A stretch of DNA of 64,000 bases from Bacillus horti (GCF_030813115.1 NZ_JAUSTY010000018.1:1-64000); one strand, 5' to 3'. Positions 22,101 to 31,341 are shown, numbered from the stretch's first letter. A program made the numbers and translations. Notes: generated by a model from the sequence alone, not told the origin.

Positions 22101-22323
22101 GATATACTTCTGTATCACCCTGTACAATAACTACTGACAAACCGGGGATTTTTCCTCTATCCATAAGATCTTGAATATGATCCTCAATGGAGGAAATCAT
22201 TTCTGATGACAATGTCAAGCTATTCCCCGTGTCTGCCGCAACTGCTCCTAGAGGTACAAAAAGTACGATAATGAGAAGCAGAGTTAAAAGCTTACTTAAT
22301 CGTTTACCTTTCATTTCATACAT
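19192..22323 (-). CDS. Fused S12-type serine hydrolase / cyclic-peptide ABC exporter (D-stereospecific resistance peptidase-like)
   Basis: About 1043 residues. The N terminus is a signal/anchor segment (~11-30), followed by a beta-lactamase/S12 hydrolase domain to about residue 390 with the SxxK motif SNSK (S99) and the HTG motif in SHTGSNP. Several hydrophobic segments follow (~400-540), then an ABC membrane domain and a C-terminal ATPase with Walker A GGNGSGKST (~861), signature LSTGQRKRLAL and Walker B YLFDEWAADQDP, as in SyrD/PvdE-type cyclic peptide exporters. This architecture matches the D-stereospecific resistance peptidases (BogQ, TriF) described for Bacillales NRPS clusters, which cut non-ribosomal peptides after D-residues. 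I infer export plus self-resistance or trimming of the product. The position of the usual YxN motif reads YAT (LYATINYDVLG), which is unusual. The ATG at 22323 is preferred over an upstream GTG because its spacing to AAGGAAGGG is better. Confidence 0.9.
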   Translation of the reverse strand: MYEMKGKRLSKLLTLLLIIVLFVPLGAVAADTGNSLTLSSEMISSIEDHIQDLMDRGKIPGLSVVIVQGDTEVYQQNFGLADKSTQQPITSETLFELGSNSKVFTALGVLKLEKEGRLQLTDSVTEYLPWLELNYLNEEVDVTIEQFLHHTSGVPFQTIADIPESTEDDALEQTVKTLVGAELDHAPGSRYLYATINYDVLGLVIEVITGQSFEAYMQEEVLLPLGLSNTYLFHEDAQDALAQGYKLDFLQAREYHAPIYRGNTPAGYFISNIEDMSKWLRINMHQEDIPSEWQALVNRAHEPNRTIRPNADGSSYAAGWFVYQDGEGVLSHTGSNPNYSSYVGFRVEEQLGVAVLANLNSAYAIAIGEDVMDMLVNRLSDYNLTDMFRDLDRLALAALCITIPVLLFNLWMFARFLMECVKKRRSFKNRGWQGLFTIIGSMGFLGLFGYCLYLLPNALFNELTWEFMLVWAPASLWLAVASLFLTALMFSFYSLLVFLFPKEDSKGMFNIAILSVLSGLGNAFIIFTINLTLSAQTDSFQSDIFLYFVLGLMVYVVGQRIVRMRLVSITNNIVYDKRLELIDKILNSSYYKFDKLQDGKVHAGLNNDTEVISSFANTFITGITSLITLICCFIYLGIINWMGLIFTFGIIVLAVGLYVLAGMAANKLWSQTRDVQNVFFRYINDLTKGFKELSLNKGKRDEFKQDIQGACVEYRDKRIKADYKITNAFIIGEILFTLVIGCIAFFFPLIFKGIAVDNIRSYVFIFLYMVGPVHSILNAVPTFIQMRISWKRINGLINEITDFEAKSDKENTTVHQTESISLELKDLVYSYSNDAGESFTVGPINYTFHSDELVFITGGNGSGKSTIANLMTGLYKSDSGSILVNGIEHSAEELGQYFTTIFSDFYLFDKLYGIDYENKKEDIDVYLKLLKIEDKVEVVDGKFSTIKLSTGQRKRLALMVSYLEDKPIYLFDEWAADQDPEFRRFFYLELLPELKAKGKCIIAISHDDRYFETADRIIKMELGKMVESEDGEALQSGYAPVTG

Positions 22324-22372
22324 CACATTCCCTTCCTTTGATCTGCGACGATTAAAACGAAGTTAGACCGTA

Positions 22373-25300
22373 CTAAACTTCAAATAACTGATCCAAATCC
22401 TCCTGAGAAATGCTTATAGTATCAAAGTCACTGGGAGTATACTCTGTCTGTTCTCTAGAGCTACAGTGATGAATGACTCGTCCTAATTGCTGCTTAAATT
22501 CCGTAATAAAGGATTGAATCGTAGCTTCCATAAATTCCTGTTGGCTGTAACTAATTTCTATGGTTAGCTTTTTCCTTATAACCCAAGCGTTAATATCAAG
22601 TAAGCAGGTTAATTCATTATCTAAGGAATACTCTTCACCCGTCTCTATATCACAATAATCGATATATTCCGATTTAAAGGAATGATCGAGGTCCCCCAAA
22701 TAATTTAACCGTACAAGCTCTTTCTCAAAACAGCCCTGTAGCTGCTTTTTCAAGTATCGTATGACCCCGTAGTCCAGTCCCTTATTTGGGACCCTGCGCA
22801 ACTCCTCTTTCTGCTTCTTAATTTGAGTAGCTACATTTAGGTCCTCAACGTATAAAGCTATAGGATAAATGGTTGTGAACCAGCCAACAGTCCTAGATAC
22901 ATCTACATCATCAAATAGCTCTTCTCGGCCGTGACCCTCTAGCAAAAAACATAGGCTCTTTTGCTTTGTAAAGTTACTCAATGCCAATGCTAACGAAGTG
23001 ACGATAAGCTCATGGGTACTGGTTTGATAGGATAGATTTGCTTTAGAGAGAAGTAAAGTAGTCTGCTCCTCTCCAAGCTGAACAGATAATTTCTTAGCAT
23101 ACGCAAGCTTTCTAGATCCATTTCTATTATCTTTCGGAAATCTAAAGCTATGATTAGCTGACTTTTCCCAATAGGCCAGGCTAGGGAGTAAATCATTAGC
23201 ACTGTACTCATGGAGCCTTTGAGCCCATAACTGGTAGGAGCTTGTTTTCTCTAACAAATAGCTACGAGTCTCCTGCCGAGACTGCCCCATAAGCCTGTCT
23301 AAGTCATTAAGAAGAATTCTCCACGAAACCCCATCAATAATAAGATGATGTGCTGTTAGTAGCAATAGATCCTCCTTCTCACTGATCCTAAATAAACAAC
23401 CGCTAAACAATAGCCCTTTTTCAATATCCATGGAGGCTTTAAGGGTAGTTCCCGTTTGCTTGATTACCTTAATCTGATCCTCCTTTGTCAGTCCATGCAG
23501 GACAACCTCTTGAAGCTCTAGCTCATGGTTCATGTAATCGGAATTGTAGAATAGCTTCTTACGTTCAGAACTATAATTCATTCTCAATGCATCGTGCTGC
23601 TGAAGCAAATCAGACAGCCAGCTCTGCACCTGCTGTAGACTAAATGCTTTTTTGAGTTTTAATAAAAAGGATTGATGATAATAATTCTGATTTGAAAATC
23701 CTTGCTCGAAAAACCACTCTGTAATAGGTAATGGGTTTATATCACCTCTATAGCTCTGAGTATTACTTGTTTCTTTTACACGCTGATTAACTCTTCGAGC
23801 CAAATCCTTCAAAATAGGAGTAGATAATATATCCTTCACTTTAAGCTCATAACCTATATCATGAAGCTGTGAGGACAATTGTATCGCTTTAATGGAATCG
23901 CCACCTGCATGATAAAAATTATGATTCATTCCTAAGGCTTCTGTCATTAATACCTTCTTAGAGGCAGTTAACAAAATTTGCTCAACAGTGTCCTTGGCTG
24001 CAACAAGCTGACTATCCAAGCTCCTACTTGGTTTGGGAAGCATGGACTGATCAATCTTTCCGTTAGAGGTGAGCGGAATTTTTTCTATTTGTACATAATG
24101 ATTTGGTACCATATACTCAGGTAACCGTAAATATAGTTGATCCTTCATATATGACTCTGAGATAGATTGATTCGCATCACACAGAATATAGGCACATAAA
24201 AATGGGGAATCCACTCCATTCTCATGAAGGAGCACAATTGCCTCTTTAATAGCTGGTAGCTCCTGTAAGCAGCTTTCGATTTCAGCCAATTCAATGCGAT
24301 ATCCTCTGATCTTAACTTGATGATCCATTCTTCCCTCATACGAGTAACAGCCATCTTTTTGAAGTGTAACTAAATCACCGGTTCTATACATCTTTGACCC
24401 TTGTATAAAGGGGTTAGGAATAAATTTCTGATTAGTTAATTCCTCATGATGTAAGTAGCCCTCCGCTAACCCATCACCGGAAAGGTATAATTCACCAATT
24501 GAACCATAAGGAGCTGGTAGCATATGTTGGTCTAGTACGTAACAAGCCACATTGTCTGCTGGTCTACCAATAGGTACAGAAATTCCAATATCCTTGTCAG
24601 CATCATATTTATAGATCATGCATCCGACTGTCGCTTCTGTTGGACCATATTCATTAAATATTGTTATATCCTCTCCAAAGGCCTGGACAATTTCTTTACA
24701 TAGCTGAACCTTAAGATTATCTCCTCCAACAATAAATACTGTAACTCCTGAGTCTTGATAATCCCTATCTTTTAGAAGACTTAAATGAGCTGGAGTTAGC
24801 TTAATGATATTGGCCACTTTTTCTTCCAAAACTCGCTGTAGAACAAACGGCTCGTCCATTGTCCTATAGATAGCAATCCTGTTCCCACAAATTAAGGGAG
24901 TAAATATTGAGGTTACTGTTAAGTCAAATGCAATAGATGAGTATAAAGCAAAGGTGTCGTCTGCATGATGAATGTATGATTTTTTGGCCCACCAGCAATA
25001 ATTAACTAGAGATTGATGCTTAATCATGACTCCCTTTGGCTTACCAGTAGATCCTGATGTATAGATCATATAAACAAGATCAGATGGTCGATTTATCAAA
25101 TCTAGATTATTATTTTGCTCGTTGTTATAGGTTTTTTCGTTCGAAATGTTGATTACACTACAAGCAAATTGCTCTTCACCTATGTCTTGATCTACGAGAA
25201 CTAAGGTACACTTTGAATGCTCAAGAATATATTTAATTCTTTCCTTAGGATAGCTTGAATCAATTGGAATGTAAGCTCCACCTGCTTTCATGATGGCCAG

Positions 25301-26863
25301 TATTCCAATGATTAAATCAAAGGAATGATCCAGCATAACTCCGACAAATTGGTTTCTTACAACTCCTTGTTTTCTTAAAAGTCGAGCTAATTGATTGGCT
25401 CTTCCATTTAGCTGTTCATACGTAAGATTCAAGCCTTCGAAAACACAGGCATTGTGATTAGGAGTAAGCTCAGCCTGTCTCTCAAAGAGCTGAGTCATAG
25501 TTAAATGATCGGGATATAATTCAGTTGTCTGATTAAAGCTATAAATCATTTCATGCCATAATGATGGGTCTAGGAGGGAAATTTCATTTAGTTGTAACTT
25601 AGGAGAGTCTAGGCTGTAGAGAATAAGAGTTTTTAAATAGTGATGAATGTGGTCGATATCTTGTTCCGTATAATCCTCAACTTTGTATTGATAATCAAGC
25701 TGCAATTCCTCCGTCCAATCGTTAACAACCCATTGTAAGGAGTAGATTTGATACCCTGAGTATTGCTCTTCAGTTCTTGTTTTCATACCGTCAAGTGGGT
25801 GATTGAGATGGAAATTATAATAATTTACACTAAACGCTATAAGCTGATCAATTCCCTTTCGTTTGAGCTCAAGCTCATTAACAAGTAAATCATAAGGGTA
25901 CCTTTGGTGCTTGTAAGAGCGTTTAAGCTGTCGTTCTACAAGCTTCATAAATTGGAGGATCTCTTGATCTTCACAGTTTACTCTTAAAGGCATTGTGCTC
26001 GTCATCATACCAAAAATATGCTTATTCTTCATCGTGTGGTTCGAAACAGGTGTTCCAATAATTAAGTCAGATTGTTGATAAAATTTAGATAAAAAAATAA
26101 GGAAGATGCCCGTAAAAAAACTATTTAAGGAACAATCGTTTTCCGCAACCCACTGTTTGATTCTTTTTGATACTACTTTATCAAGAAAGAAGACTTTTTT
26201 TCTTCCCTCTAAGGAAGGAGACGTTTTAACAATAAATTCTGGGTCTCTATTGAACTGTTCATGCCAATATTCCTTATCGCGTATGAATCTTTTTGACTTC
26301 ATATACTCTGTTTCTTGCTCAATATACTCCGAATAGCTGTAAGAAAGCCTTTTATCTAACTCACTATCATTTTGAATAGCTTCATAAGCATTGTATATCT
26401 GATCTACCAACAGGGGAAATGAACCACCATCAGAAATAATATGATGAATTTTGTAAAAAAAACCGCTTTGCTCATCACTCAATTTAAAAATAGCAAAGTA
26501 GTATAATGACTCATGCTTTAACGAAAATGCCTTTGCATTCTCTTGCTCACTCCACTTAAGAAGGGCTTCATCAGGTTTTTCAGTATTTGTAAAATCAAAA
26601 AAATCTAAAGTGAACTCCTTGAATTCTTCCTCGTACTGATATACATGACTATCCCTTTCAATGAACCTATATCTTATACCAGCGTTATGCTTGACGAAAT
26701 GGTTGATAGCTTTGCTTAAGGAGGTGTAATTAACCATTCCACCGATCGTGACAATAGCTGAAATGTTATGAATGGGAGTAAGAGGACTAATTTTCTCTAT
26801 GTACCATATTCTTTTTTGGGCATGAGTTAGATTCATAAGGTTCGTCTGCAATTCTGTATTCAT
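22373..26863 (-). CDS. Non-ribosomal peptide synthetase, loading/first module (starter C-A-T-E), Asn
   Basis: A 1496-residue single-module NRPS, first gene of the cluster. Domains: condensation (N terminus LTHAQKRIWYIEKI, HHIISDG near residue 147), adenylation (YTSGSTGKPKG near 605), thiolation (AGGDSIKA near 987) and epimerase (HHLIIDG near 1173, EGHGRE, RTVGWFT near 1326). A condensation domain at the very start with the LTHAQKRIWY opening is typical of lipo-initiation domains in Bacillales lipopeptides, so the first residue is probably N-acylated. The A-domain code reads DLTKIGEVGK, the known Asn code (as in tyrocidine synthetase). With the epimerase, the product starts acyl-D-Asn. The start ATG at 26863 has AAGGAGGT five bases upstream, and a good sigma-A promoter lies about 110 bases upstream. 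Confidence 0.96.
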   Translation of the reverse strand: MNTELQTNLMNLTHAQKRIWYIEKISPLTPIHNISAIVTIGGMVNYTSLSKAINHFVKHNAGIRYRFIERDSHVYQYEEEFKEFTLDFFDFTNTEKPDEALLKWSEQENAKAFSLKHESLYYFAIFKLSDEQSGFFYKIHHIISDGGSFPLLVDQIYNAYEAIQNDSELDKRLSYSYSEYIEQETEYMKSKRFIRDKEYWHEQFNRDPEFIVKTSPSLEGRKKVFFLDKVVSKRIKQWVAENDCSLNSFFTGIFLIFLSKFYQQSDLIIGTPVSNHTMKNKHIFGMMTSTMPLRVNCEDQEILQFMKLVERQLKRSYKHQRYPYDLLVNELELKRKGIDQLIAFSVNYYNFHLNHPLDGMKTRTEEQYSGYQIYSLQWVVNDWTEELQLDYQYKVEDYTEQDIDHIHHYLKTLILYSLDSPKLQLNEISLLDPSLWHEMIYSFNQTTELYPDHLTMTQLFERQAELTPNHNACVFEGLNLTYEQLNGRANQLARLLRKQGVVRNQFVGVMLDHSFDLIIGILAIMKAGGAYIPIDSSYPKERIKYILEHSKCTLVLVDQDIGEEQFACSVINISNEKTYNNEQNNNLDLINRPSDLVYMIYTSGSTGKPKGVMIKHQSLVNYCWWAKKSYIHHADDTFALYSSIAFDLTVTSIFTPLICGNRIAIYRTMDEPFVLQRVLEEKVANIIKLTPAHLSLLKDRDYQDSGVTVFIVGGDNLKVQLCKEIVQAFGEDITIFNEYGPTEATVGCMIYKYDADKDIGISVPIGRPADNVACYVLDQHMLPAPYGSIGELYLSGDGLAEGYLHHEELTNQKFIPNPFIQGSKMYRTGDLVTLQKDGCYSYEGRMDHQVKIRGYRIELAEIESCLQELPAIKEAIVLLHENGVDSPFLCAYILCDANQSISESYMKDQLYLRLPEYMVPNHYVQIEKIPLTSNGKIDQSMLPKPSRSLDSQLVAAKDTVEQILLTASKKVLMTEALGMNHNFYHAGGDSIKAIQLSSQLHDIGYELKVKDILSTPILKDLARRVNQRVKETSNTQSYRGDINPLPITEWFFEQGFSNQNYYHQSFLLKLKKAFSLQQVQSWLSDLLQQHDALRMNYSSERKKLFYNSDYMNHELELQEVVLHGLTKEDQIKVIKQTGTTLKASMDIEKGLLFSGCLFRISEKEDLLLLTAHHLIIDGVSWRILLNDLDRLMGQSRQETRSYLLEKTSSYQLWAQRLHEYSANDLLPSLAYWEKSANHSFRFPKDNRNGSRKLAYAKKLSVQLGEEQTTLLLSKANLSYQTSTHELIVTSLALALSNFTKQKSLCFLLEGHGREELFDDVDVSRTVGWFTTIYPIALYVEDLNVATQIKKQKEELRRVPNKGLDYGVIRYLKKQLQGCFEKELVRLNYLGDLDHSFKSEYIDYCDIETGEEYSLDNELTCLLDINAWVIRKKLTIEISYSQQEFMEATIQSFITEFKQQLGRVIHHCSSREQTEYTPSDFDTISISQEDLDQLFEV

Positions 26864-27282
26864 TAACTACCTCCTTACTTTGTGAAATATAACCTCTTTA
26901 TAGTTTGCTCAAAAATCATATAAAACTTCATAAAATAAGAATATATGGATATTTACTAAGATTGTACCTGTATTATATTGTATTCATGTTTTTTACGCAA
27001 TTCCAAATTTTTATTTTTTTCGACTTTAAAAAAATTATAATTTTTATTTTTTTTAGAATATCTTTTTTTCTTAAAGAAATAGGCAAAAAAATTAAGAAAT
27101 GCACTCTTATTTATATAAATTATGGAAATTCTATTAAATACTTTTGACGAATCTTGTCGAAAACTTGCATAAATATCGAAACGGAAAAATAGGAAAAGAT
27201 ACCTCGAAAAAATGATACTATAGCAGCTAAAGTATTGTTGTCTCTTAAATCTATTAGAAAATTTTACATTTGAATGAATACA
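26864..27282. other. AT-rich intergenic region upstream of the NRPS operon
   Basis: About 420 bases of very AT-rich DNA between the NRPS start and the terminator of the peptide importer. Apart from the promoter at 26972-27000 and the ribosome binding site just before 26863, I see nothing coding. Homopolymer T and A runs around 27001-27100 could be curved DNA or binding sites for a pleiotropic repressor such as AbrB, but no specific operator can be pointed out. Confidence 0.6.
26972..27000 (-). promoter_or_regulatory. Sigma-A-type promoter of the NRPS operon
   Basis: Read on the minus strand: -35 TTGCGT (27000-26995), a 17-base spacer, and a perfect -10 TATAAT (26977-26972). It points at the loading-module NRPS and would give a leader of about 100 bases. 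No other strong promoter is visible within the cluster, consistent with one long transcript. Confidence 0.72.
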
Positions 27283-27320
27283 AAGAGCCGTTCCAACTCC
27301 AGAGAATCGGAACAGCTCTT
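27283..27320 (-). terminator. Terminator after peptide importer operon
   Basis: Inverted arms AAGAGCCGTTCC (27283-27294) and GGAACAGCTCTT (27309-27320) pair over 12 bases with one G-U pair. It lies just downstream of the DppF-type ATPase stop. The T-tract is weak on the minus strand. Confidence 0.6.
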
Positions 27321-27363
27321 ATAAAAGCTCTTTAACAATTTGACTTATATTTAAATCCCTTAA

Positions 27364-28371
27364 TTAGTTAGGCTGTAATTGACCAGATTCAATTTCCTCC
27401 ATAAAATGACAAGCTCCTTGATGAGTATCAAGCATAGCATTTGTCTTCCTTAGCTCTGGTACCTCACTTCTACACTTATCCTGTACATAAGGACAACGTG
27501 TGTGGAAACGACATCCGTTTGGAGGATCAATTGGAGATGGTACATCCCCTTTTAAAATAATTCTCTCCTTCTTCAAATCCGGATTAGGTACTGGAATGGC
27601 CGAAAGAAGTGCTTTTGTATAAGGGTGTTGAGGATTTTCAAACAAGGACTTCTTATCCGCTATCTCAACAATTTTTCCTAAATACATAACGATAATACGA
27701 TCAGAGATATGACGTACAACTCCCAAATCATGAGAAATGAATAAATACGTTAGTTGGAACTCTCTTTGAAGCTTTTTCAATAGGTTCAGTACTTGAGCAC
27801 GAATCGATACATCAAGTGCAGAAACAGCTTCATCACAAATCACTAGCTTAGGATTTAAAGACAAGGCACGCGCAATCCCTACACGTTGTCTTTGCCCACC
27901 AGAAAACTCATGTGGGTAACGATCCGCTTGATATTCAAGTAAACCAACCGTCTGAAGCAGCTCAATGGCACGCTTACGACGATCTTTTCTTGGTACAATA
28001 TCTTGAATCTCCATTGCTTCTTGTAAGATTTCTACCACCGTTTGACGCGGGTTGATTGAAGCATATGGATCCTGGAAAATAATCTGTAGATCCCGACGTT
28101 TTTTACGCATTTCCTTTTTGTTTAGAGAAAGTAAATCTTTATCGTCAAACATAATCTTTCCATCTGTAGGCTCATCCAAGCGTAAAATCGCTCTACCTGT
28201 AGTGGATTTTCCACATCCTGACTCTCCTACAATACTTACTGTTTCTCCTTCCATTACCTCGAAGGAAATATCATCAACCGCTTTTACATTATTAACTGTT
28301 CGACCTAAAAATCCACCTTTAATAGGGAAATATTGTTTTAAGTTCTCAACTTTCAATAGTACTTTTGCCAT
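27364..28371 (-). CDS. Oligopeptide/dipeptide ABC transporter ATP-binding protein (DppF/OppF type)
   Basis: About 335 residues; the second cytoplasmic ATPase of a peptide importer. Walker [10 protein letters not shown], signature LSGGQRQR (in the FSGGQRQR form), Walker [13 protein letters not shown], and the C-terminal oligopeptide ABC extension with cysteines ([14 protein letters not shown]) typical of Opp/Dpp ATPases, which often bind an iron-sulfur cluster. I choose ATG 28371 ([15 protein letters not shown]), with AGGTGG nine bases upstream, rather than the longer frame from 28446. The start overlaps the end of the preceding ATPase gene by 26 bases, indicating translational coupling. Last gene of the operon, followed by a terminator. 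Substrate is unknown. Confidence 0.93.
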   Translation of the reverse strand: MAKVLLKVENLKQYFPIKGGFLGRTVNNVKAVDDISFEVMEGETVSIVGESGCGKSTTGRAILRLDEPTDGKIMFDDKDLLSLNKKEMRKKRRDLQIIFQDPYASINPRQTVVEILQEAMEIQDIVPRKDRRKRAIELLQTVGLLEYQADRYPHEFSGGQRQRVGIARALSLNPKLVICDEAVSALDVSIRAQVLNLLKKLQREFQLTYLFISHDLGVVRHISDRIIVMYLGKIVEIADKKSLFENPQHPYTKALLSAIPVPNPDLKKERIILKGDVPSPIDPPNGCRFHTRCPYVQDKCRSEVPELRKTNAMLDTHQGACHFMEEIESGQLQPN

Positions 28372-29377
28372 TGTGTAAGTCCACCTCCACATTACTATCC
28401 CACTCATCTGTGTAAATCCAACAACGAATTTCGCTTCCGTCATCATTTTTTGTTAGCTCAGGATATTTGTTAAAGCATAGCTCCTGAGCGTGAGGGCAAC
28501 GTGGTGCGAATCGGCAGCCCTTAGGCATTTCAGCAGGGCTTGGTACAGAACCTTTGATTGCCTCAAGTTCATCTTGATCAATATCATGTCGAGGTAATGA
28601 ATTAAGCAATCCTACTGTATAAGGATGCTTCGGCTTGTTGAACAATGAGCGTACATCCGTATATTCAACAACACTTCCACCATACATTACAACTACATAA
28701 TCACATGTTTCTGCAACAACCCCAAGATCATGTGTGATCATGATTACAGACATTTTCAAGCGATCCTGAAGGTCCTTAATTAACTCTAAGATTTGTGCTT
28801 GAATCGTTACGTCTAACGCGGTTGTTGGCTCATCAGCAATCAACAAATCAGGATCACAGGCAAGAGCCATGGCGATCATAACCCTCTGCCTCATCCCACC
28901 AGAAAGCTCAAATGGATATTGATGAACTCTTTTTTCTGGAGATGGTATTCCTACAAGCTTTAGCATCTCGATCGATTTTTCAATCGACTTCTTTTTATTT
29001 AGCTTTTGGTGAATCTTTAACGCTTCACCAATTTGTTCCCCAACTGTATATACTGGATTTAAGGATGTCATAGGTTCCTGGAAGATCATTGAAATTTGGT
29101 TTCCACGGATTTTTTGCATCTCTTTTTCAGATTTTTTAACTAAATCTTCGCCGTTATATAGGATTTCTCCGCCAATAATTTTACCTGGCTTTTGAATAAG
29201 TCTTAGAATAGATTTAGACATAATACTTTTTCCAGATCCGGACTCTCCCACAACTCCAAGAGTTTGACCCTTAGGAACACGTAAGGTAACTCCATCTACT
29301 GCTTTAACTTCTCCACCACTTGTAAAAAATGATGTTTGGAGATTATTTATTTCTAATATAGATTCATGTTTTTGCAT
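28346..29377 (-). CDS. Oligopeptide/dipeptide ABC transporter ATP-binding protein (DppD/OppD type)
   Basis: A 343-residue ATPase that pairs with the following DppF/OppF-type protein to power the importer. Walker A GESGSGKS, signature LSGGMRQR, Walker [14 protein letters not shown]-loop ITHDLGVV, and the C-terminal [14 protein letters not shown] segment of the oligopeptide ATPase family. The start ATG at 29377 has GGGGTG upstream. It follows the DppB-type permease by about 30 bases and overlaps the next gene. Confidence 0.94.
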   Translation of the reverse strand: MQKHESILEINNLQTSFFTSGGEVKAVDGVTLRVPKGQTLGVVGESGSGKSIMSKSILRLIQKPGKIIGGEILYNGEDLVKKSEKEMQKIRGNQISMIFQEPMTSLNPVYTVGEQIGEALKIHQKLNKKKSIEKSIEMLKLVGIPSPEKRVHQYPFELSGGMRQRVMIAMALACDPDLLIADEPTTALDVTIQAQILELIKDLQDRLKMSVIMITHDLGVVAETCDYVVVMYGGSVVEYTDVRSLFNKPKHPYTVGLLNSLPRHDIDQDELEAIKGSVPSPAEMPKGCRFAPRCPHAQELCFNKYPELTKNDDGSEIRCWIYTDEWDSNVEVDLHNGKSTIES

Positions 29378-29410
29378 ATTCTTTTCACCCCTTCTACTCT
29401 GTCATCCTAC

Positions 29411-30331
29411 TTAGTTCAATTCAATTCGTTTATTTAGAAAACGATACGCAATATCAACGATTAAGTTAACAAGTACAAACATTAAAGCTAAAATCAAGAT
29501 TGTTCCTTGAGCAACTGGGAAGTCACGAACCCTAATAGAGTTTAGGATAAGTTGTCCTAGTCCGTTAATGGCGAATACAGCTTCAGTAATAACGGCTCCA
29601 CCTAATAAAGAACCGAACTCAAGTCCAGCAACTGTTACAACTGGAATTAATGCGTTCTTAAGTGCATGTCTATAAATAACAATTCTTTCACTAACACCCT
29701 TTGCTCTAGCCGTTTGGATGTAATCCTGACTAATTACCTCTAACATGCTTGAACGAGTCATTCTAGCTATAATGGCTGCTCCTGATGTTCCTAATGCTAA
29801 AATAGGCATGATAGCCTGTTCTAATGTCCCCCATCCTGAAGGAGGTAACCAGCCAAGTTCAATGGTAAATACTTGCATAAGCATGAGTCCAAGCCAAAAG
29901 TTCGGCATGGATAACCCGAATAAAGCCACAATCATAATCAGAACATCAGTTACGGAATAATGACGAACTGCTGAAATAATACCAAATATAAGTCCTAAAA
30001 ATACGCTGAGTATAGTACTATAAAAAGCGATAGCTACTGTTATCCCAATTCTTGCCTGGATCTCATTCCAAACAGGTTGATTACTTCTAATTGACGTTCC
30101 AAGGTCACCAGTTAATAAGTTCCCCATATATTTAAAATACTGAACTGGTACAGGATCATTTAATCCAAGTCTTTCTCGTAAATTCTCAACCTGCTGTGGT
30201 GGTGCACTCTCACCGGCAATAACGATAGCTGGATCCCCAGGTATTAAATGCATCAGAGAGAAAACTAGGATTGAAATCCCTACGAGCACTGGTATTAATT
30301 GAATAAGTCTTCTTACAATAAATTTAATCAA
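29411..30331 (-). CDS. Peptide ABC transporter permease (DppB/OppB type)
   Basis: A 306-residue inner-membrane permease with about six hydrophobic segments. The N terminus (FIVRRLIQLIPVLVGISILVF) and the cytoplasmic EAA loop (DYIQTARAKGVSE, with the following conserved HALKNALIPVVT) are typical of the DppB/OppB family. The start codon is TTG at 30331, supported by an AGGGGGGC site upstream and by the conserved N terminus. It lies 17 bases after the DppC-type gene in the same operon. Confidence 0.94.
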   Translation of the reverse strand: MIKFIVRRLIQLIPVLVGISILVFSLMHLIPGDPAIVIAGESAPPQQVENLRERLGLNDPVPVQYFKYMGNLLTGDLGTSIRSNQPVWNEIQARIGITVAIAFYSTILSVFLGLIFGIISAVRHYSVTDVLIMIVALFGLSMPNFWLGLMLMQVFTIELGWLPPSGWGTLEQAIMPILALGTSGAAIIARMTRSSMLEVISQDYIQTARAKGVSERIVIYRHALKNALIPVVTVAGLEFGSLLGGAVITEAVFAINGLGQLILNSIRVRDFPVAQGTILILALMFVLVNLIVDIAYRFLNKRIELN

Positions 30332-30348
30332 CTTCTAGCCCCCCTCTT

Positions 30349-31248
30349 CTATTTCTTCATTTTTGGATCCAAAGCATCTCTGAGTCCATCACCGAATATA
30401 TTAAATACAAGTACAACGAGTACAATGGCTAATCCTGGGAAAAATGCTACATGTGGGAAGTCAAACAATACTCTTCTTCCATCAGAAAGCATAGCTCCCC
30501 ACTCAGGTGTTGGTGGCTGAGCACCCATCCCTAAGAATGAGAGTCCACTAGCAGCTAAGATCGCCGTTGCGATTCTTAATGTAGCTTGGACAATAATTGG
30601 AGACATAATATTGGGTAGTATATGCCTGAAAATTATTCTTAGATCGGTTGCACCAAGAGCTCGCACTGCGTCAATATACTCTAGCTTCTTAGTTGCTAAC
30701 GTAGATCCTCGAACAATCCTTGCAAAAGCAGGCACAGAAAAAATTCCTACCGCAATAATCACGTTATTCAAACTGCTTCCTAAAACACTTACTAATGCTA
30801 AAGCTAACAGAATACCTGGAAATGCTAATAAGATATCCATAATACGCATGATTAAAGCGTCTATTTTTCCACCGTAATATCCTGACACAATTCCCAAAGG
30901 TATACCAATGATCCCACCTAATAGCACAGATAAGAAACCTACATAAAGTGAAATTGGCATACCATGAATAACTCGTGTGAAAATGTCTCTCCCATTATGA
31001 TCCGTACCAAACCAATGATCAGTTGATGGAGGTAGCAACCTTAATGAATAATCTACCTTATCATACTCATAAACGGTAAAGTACGGCCCAATAAGAGCTA
31101 TTAGAATAAATAATATAATAAGATAGCCCCCAATAAGTGCTACTTTGTTGCTTCGCAGCCGGGAAAAGAACCCCATGCTGGACCCCTTTTTCGGGGGCTG
31201 TGTTAGTGGAACCTGCTTGTCTGATGTAGGAGCTATTTGATTGCTCAT
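30349..31248 (-). CDS. Peptide ABC transporter permease (DppC/OppC type)
   Basis: A 299-residue permease, first gene of the minus-strand importer operon. It has a long cytoplasmic N terminus (~1-35), a first membrane segment, the OppC N-terminal signature (FGTDHNGRDIFTRVIHGMPISL) and the EAA loop (DAVRALGATDLRIIFRHILPN). It forms the membrane channel with the DppB-type protein. The ATG at 31248 has AAGGATG upstream. Its promoter is probably in the divergent region shared with the receptor gene. Confidence 0.94.
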   Translation of the reverse strand: MSNQIAPTSDKQVPLTQPPKKGSSMGFFSRLRSNKVALIGGYLIILFILIALIGPYFTVYEYDKVDYSLRLLPPSTDHWFGTDHNGRDIFTRVIHGMPISLYVGFLSVLLGGIIGIPLGIVSGYYGGKIDALIMRIMDILLAFPGILLALALVSVLGSSLNNVIIAVGIFSVPAFARIVRGSTLATKKLEYIDAVRALGATDLRIIFRHILPNIMSPIIVQATLRIATAILAASGLSFLGMGAQPPTPEWGAMLSDGRRVLFDFPHVAFFPGLAIVLVVLVFNIFGDGLRDALDPKMKK

Positions 31249-31290
31249 TCAGAAAATCATCCTTTCAGAAAATAATAATAAAAAAAAACT

Positions 31291-31319
31291 TTTAAATTAA
31301 ATTATATTAATAGTATAAT
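31291..31319 (+). promoter_or_regulatory. Candidate promoter of the peptide-binding lipoprotein gene
   Basis: TTTAAA (31291-31296), a 17-base spacer and a perfect TATAAT (31314-31319). The -35 is weak. The leader would be about 110 bases. Confidence 0.45.
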
Positions 31320-31341
31320 AAAAGACGACTTATTTTTACAA
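31312..31341 (-). promoter_or_regulatory. Candidate promoter of the importer operon
   Basis: On the minus strand: -35 TTGTAA (31341-31336), an 18-base spacer and -10 TATACT (31317-31312). It would transcribe the four-gene importer operon. Its -10 overlaps that of the divergent receptor promoter. Confidence 0.45.

Noticed and set aside
26905-27147. 80-residue plus-strand open frame upstream of the NRPS operon
   Set aside because: Composition is Phe/Ile/Lys-rich as expected from AT-rich DNA, it has no ribosome binding site, and it lies over the NRPS promoter on the other strand.
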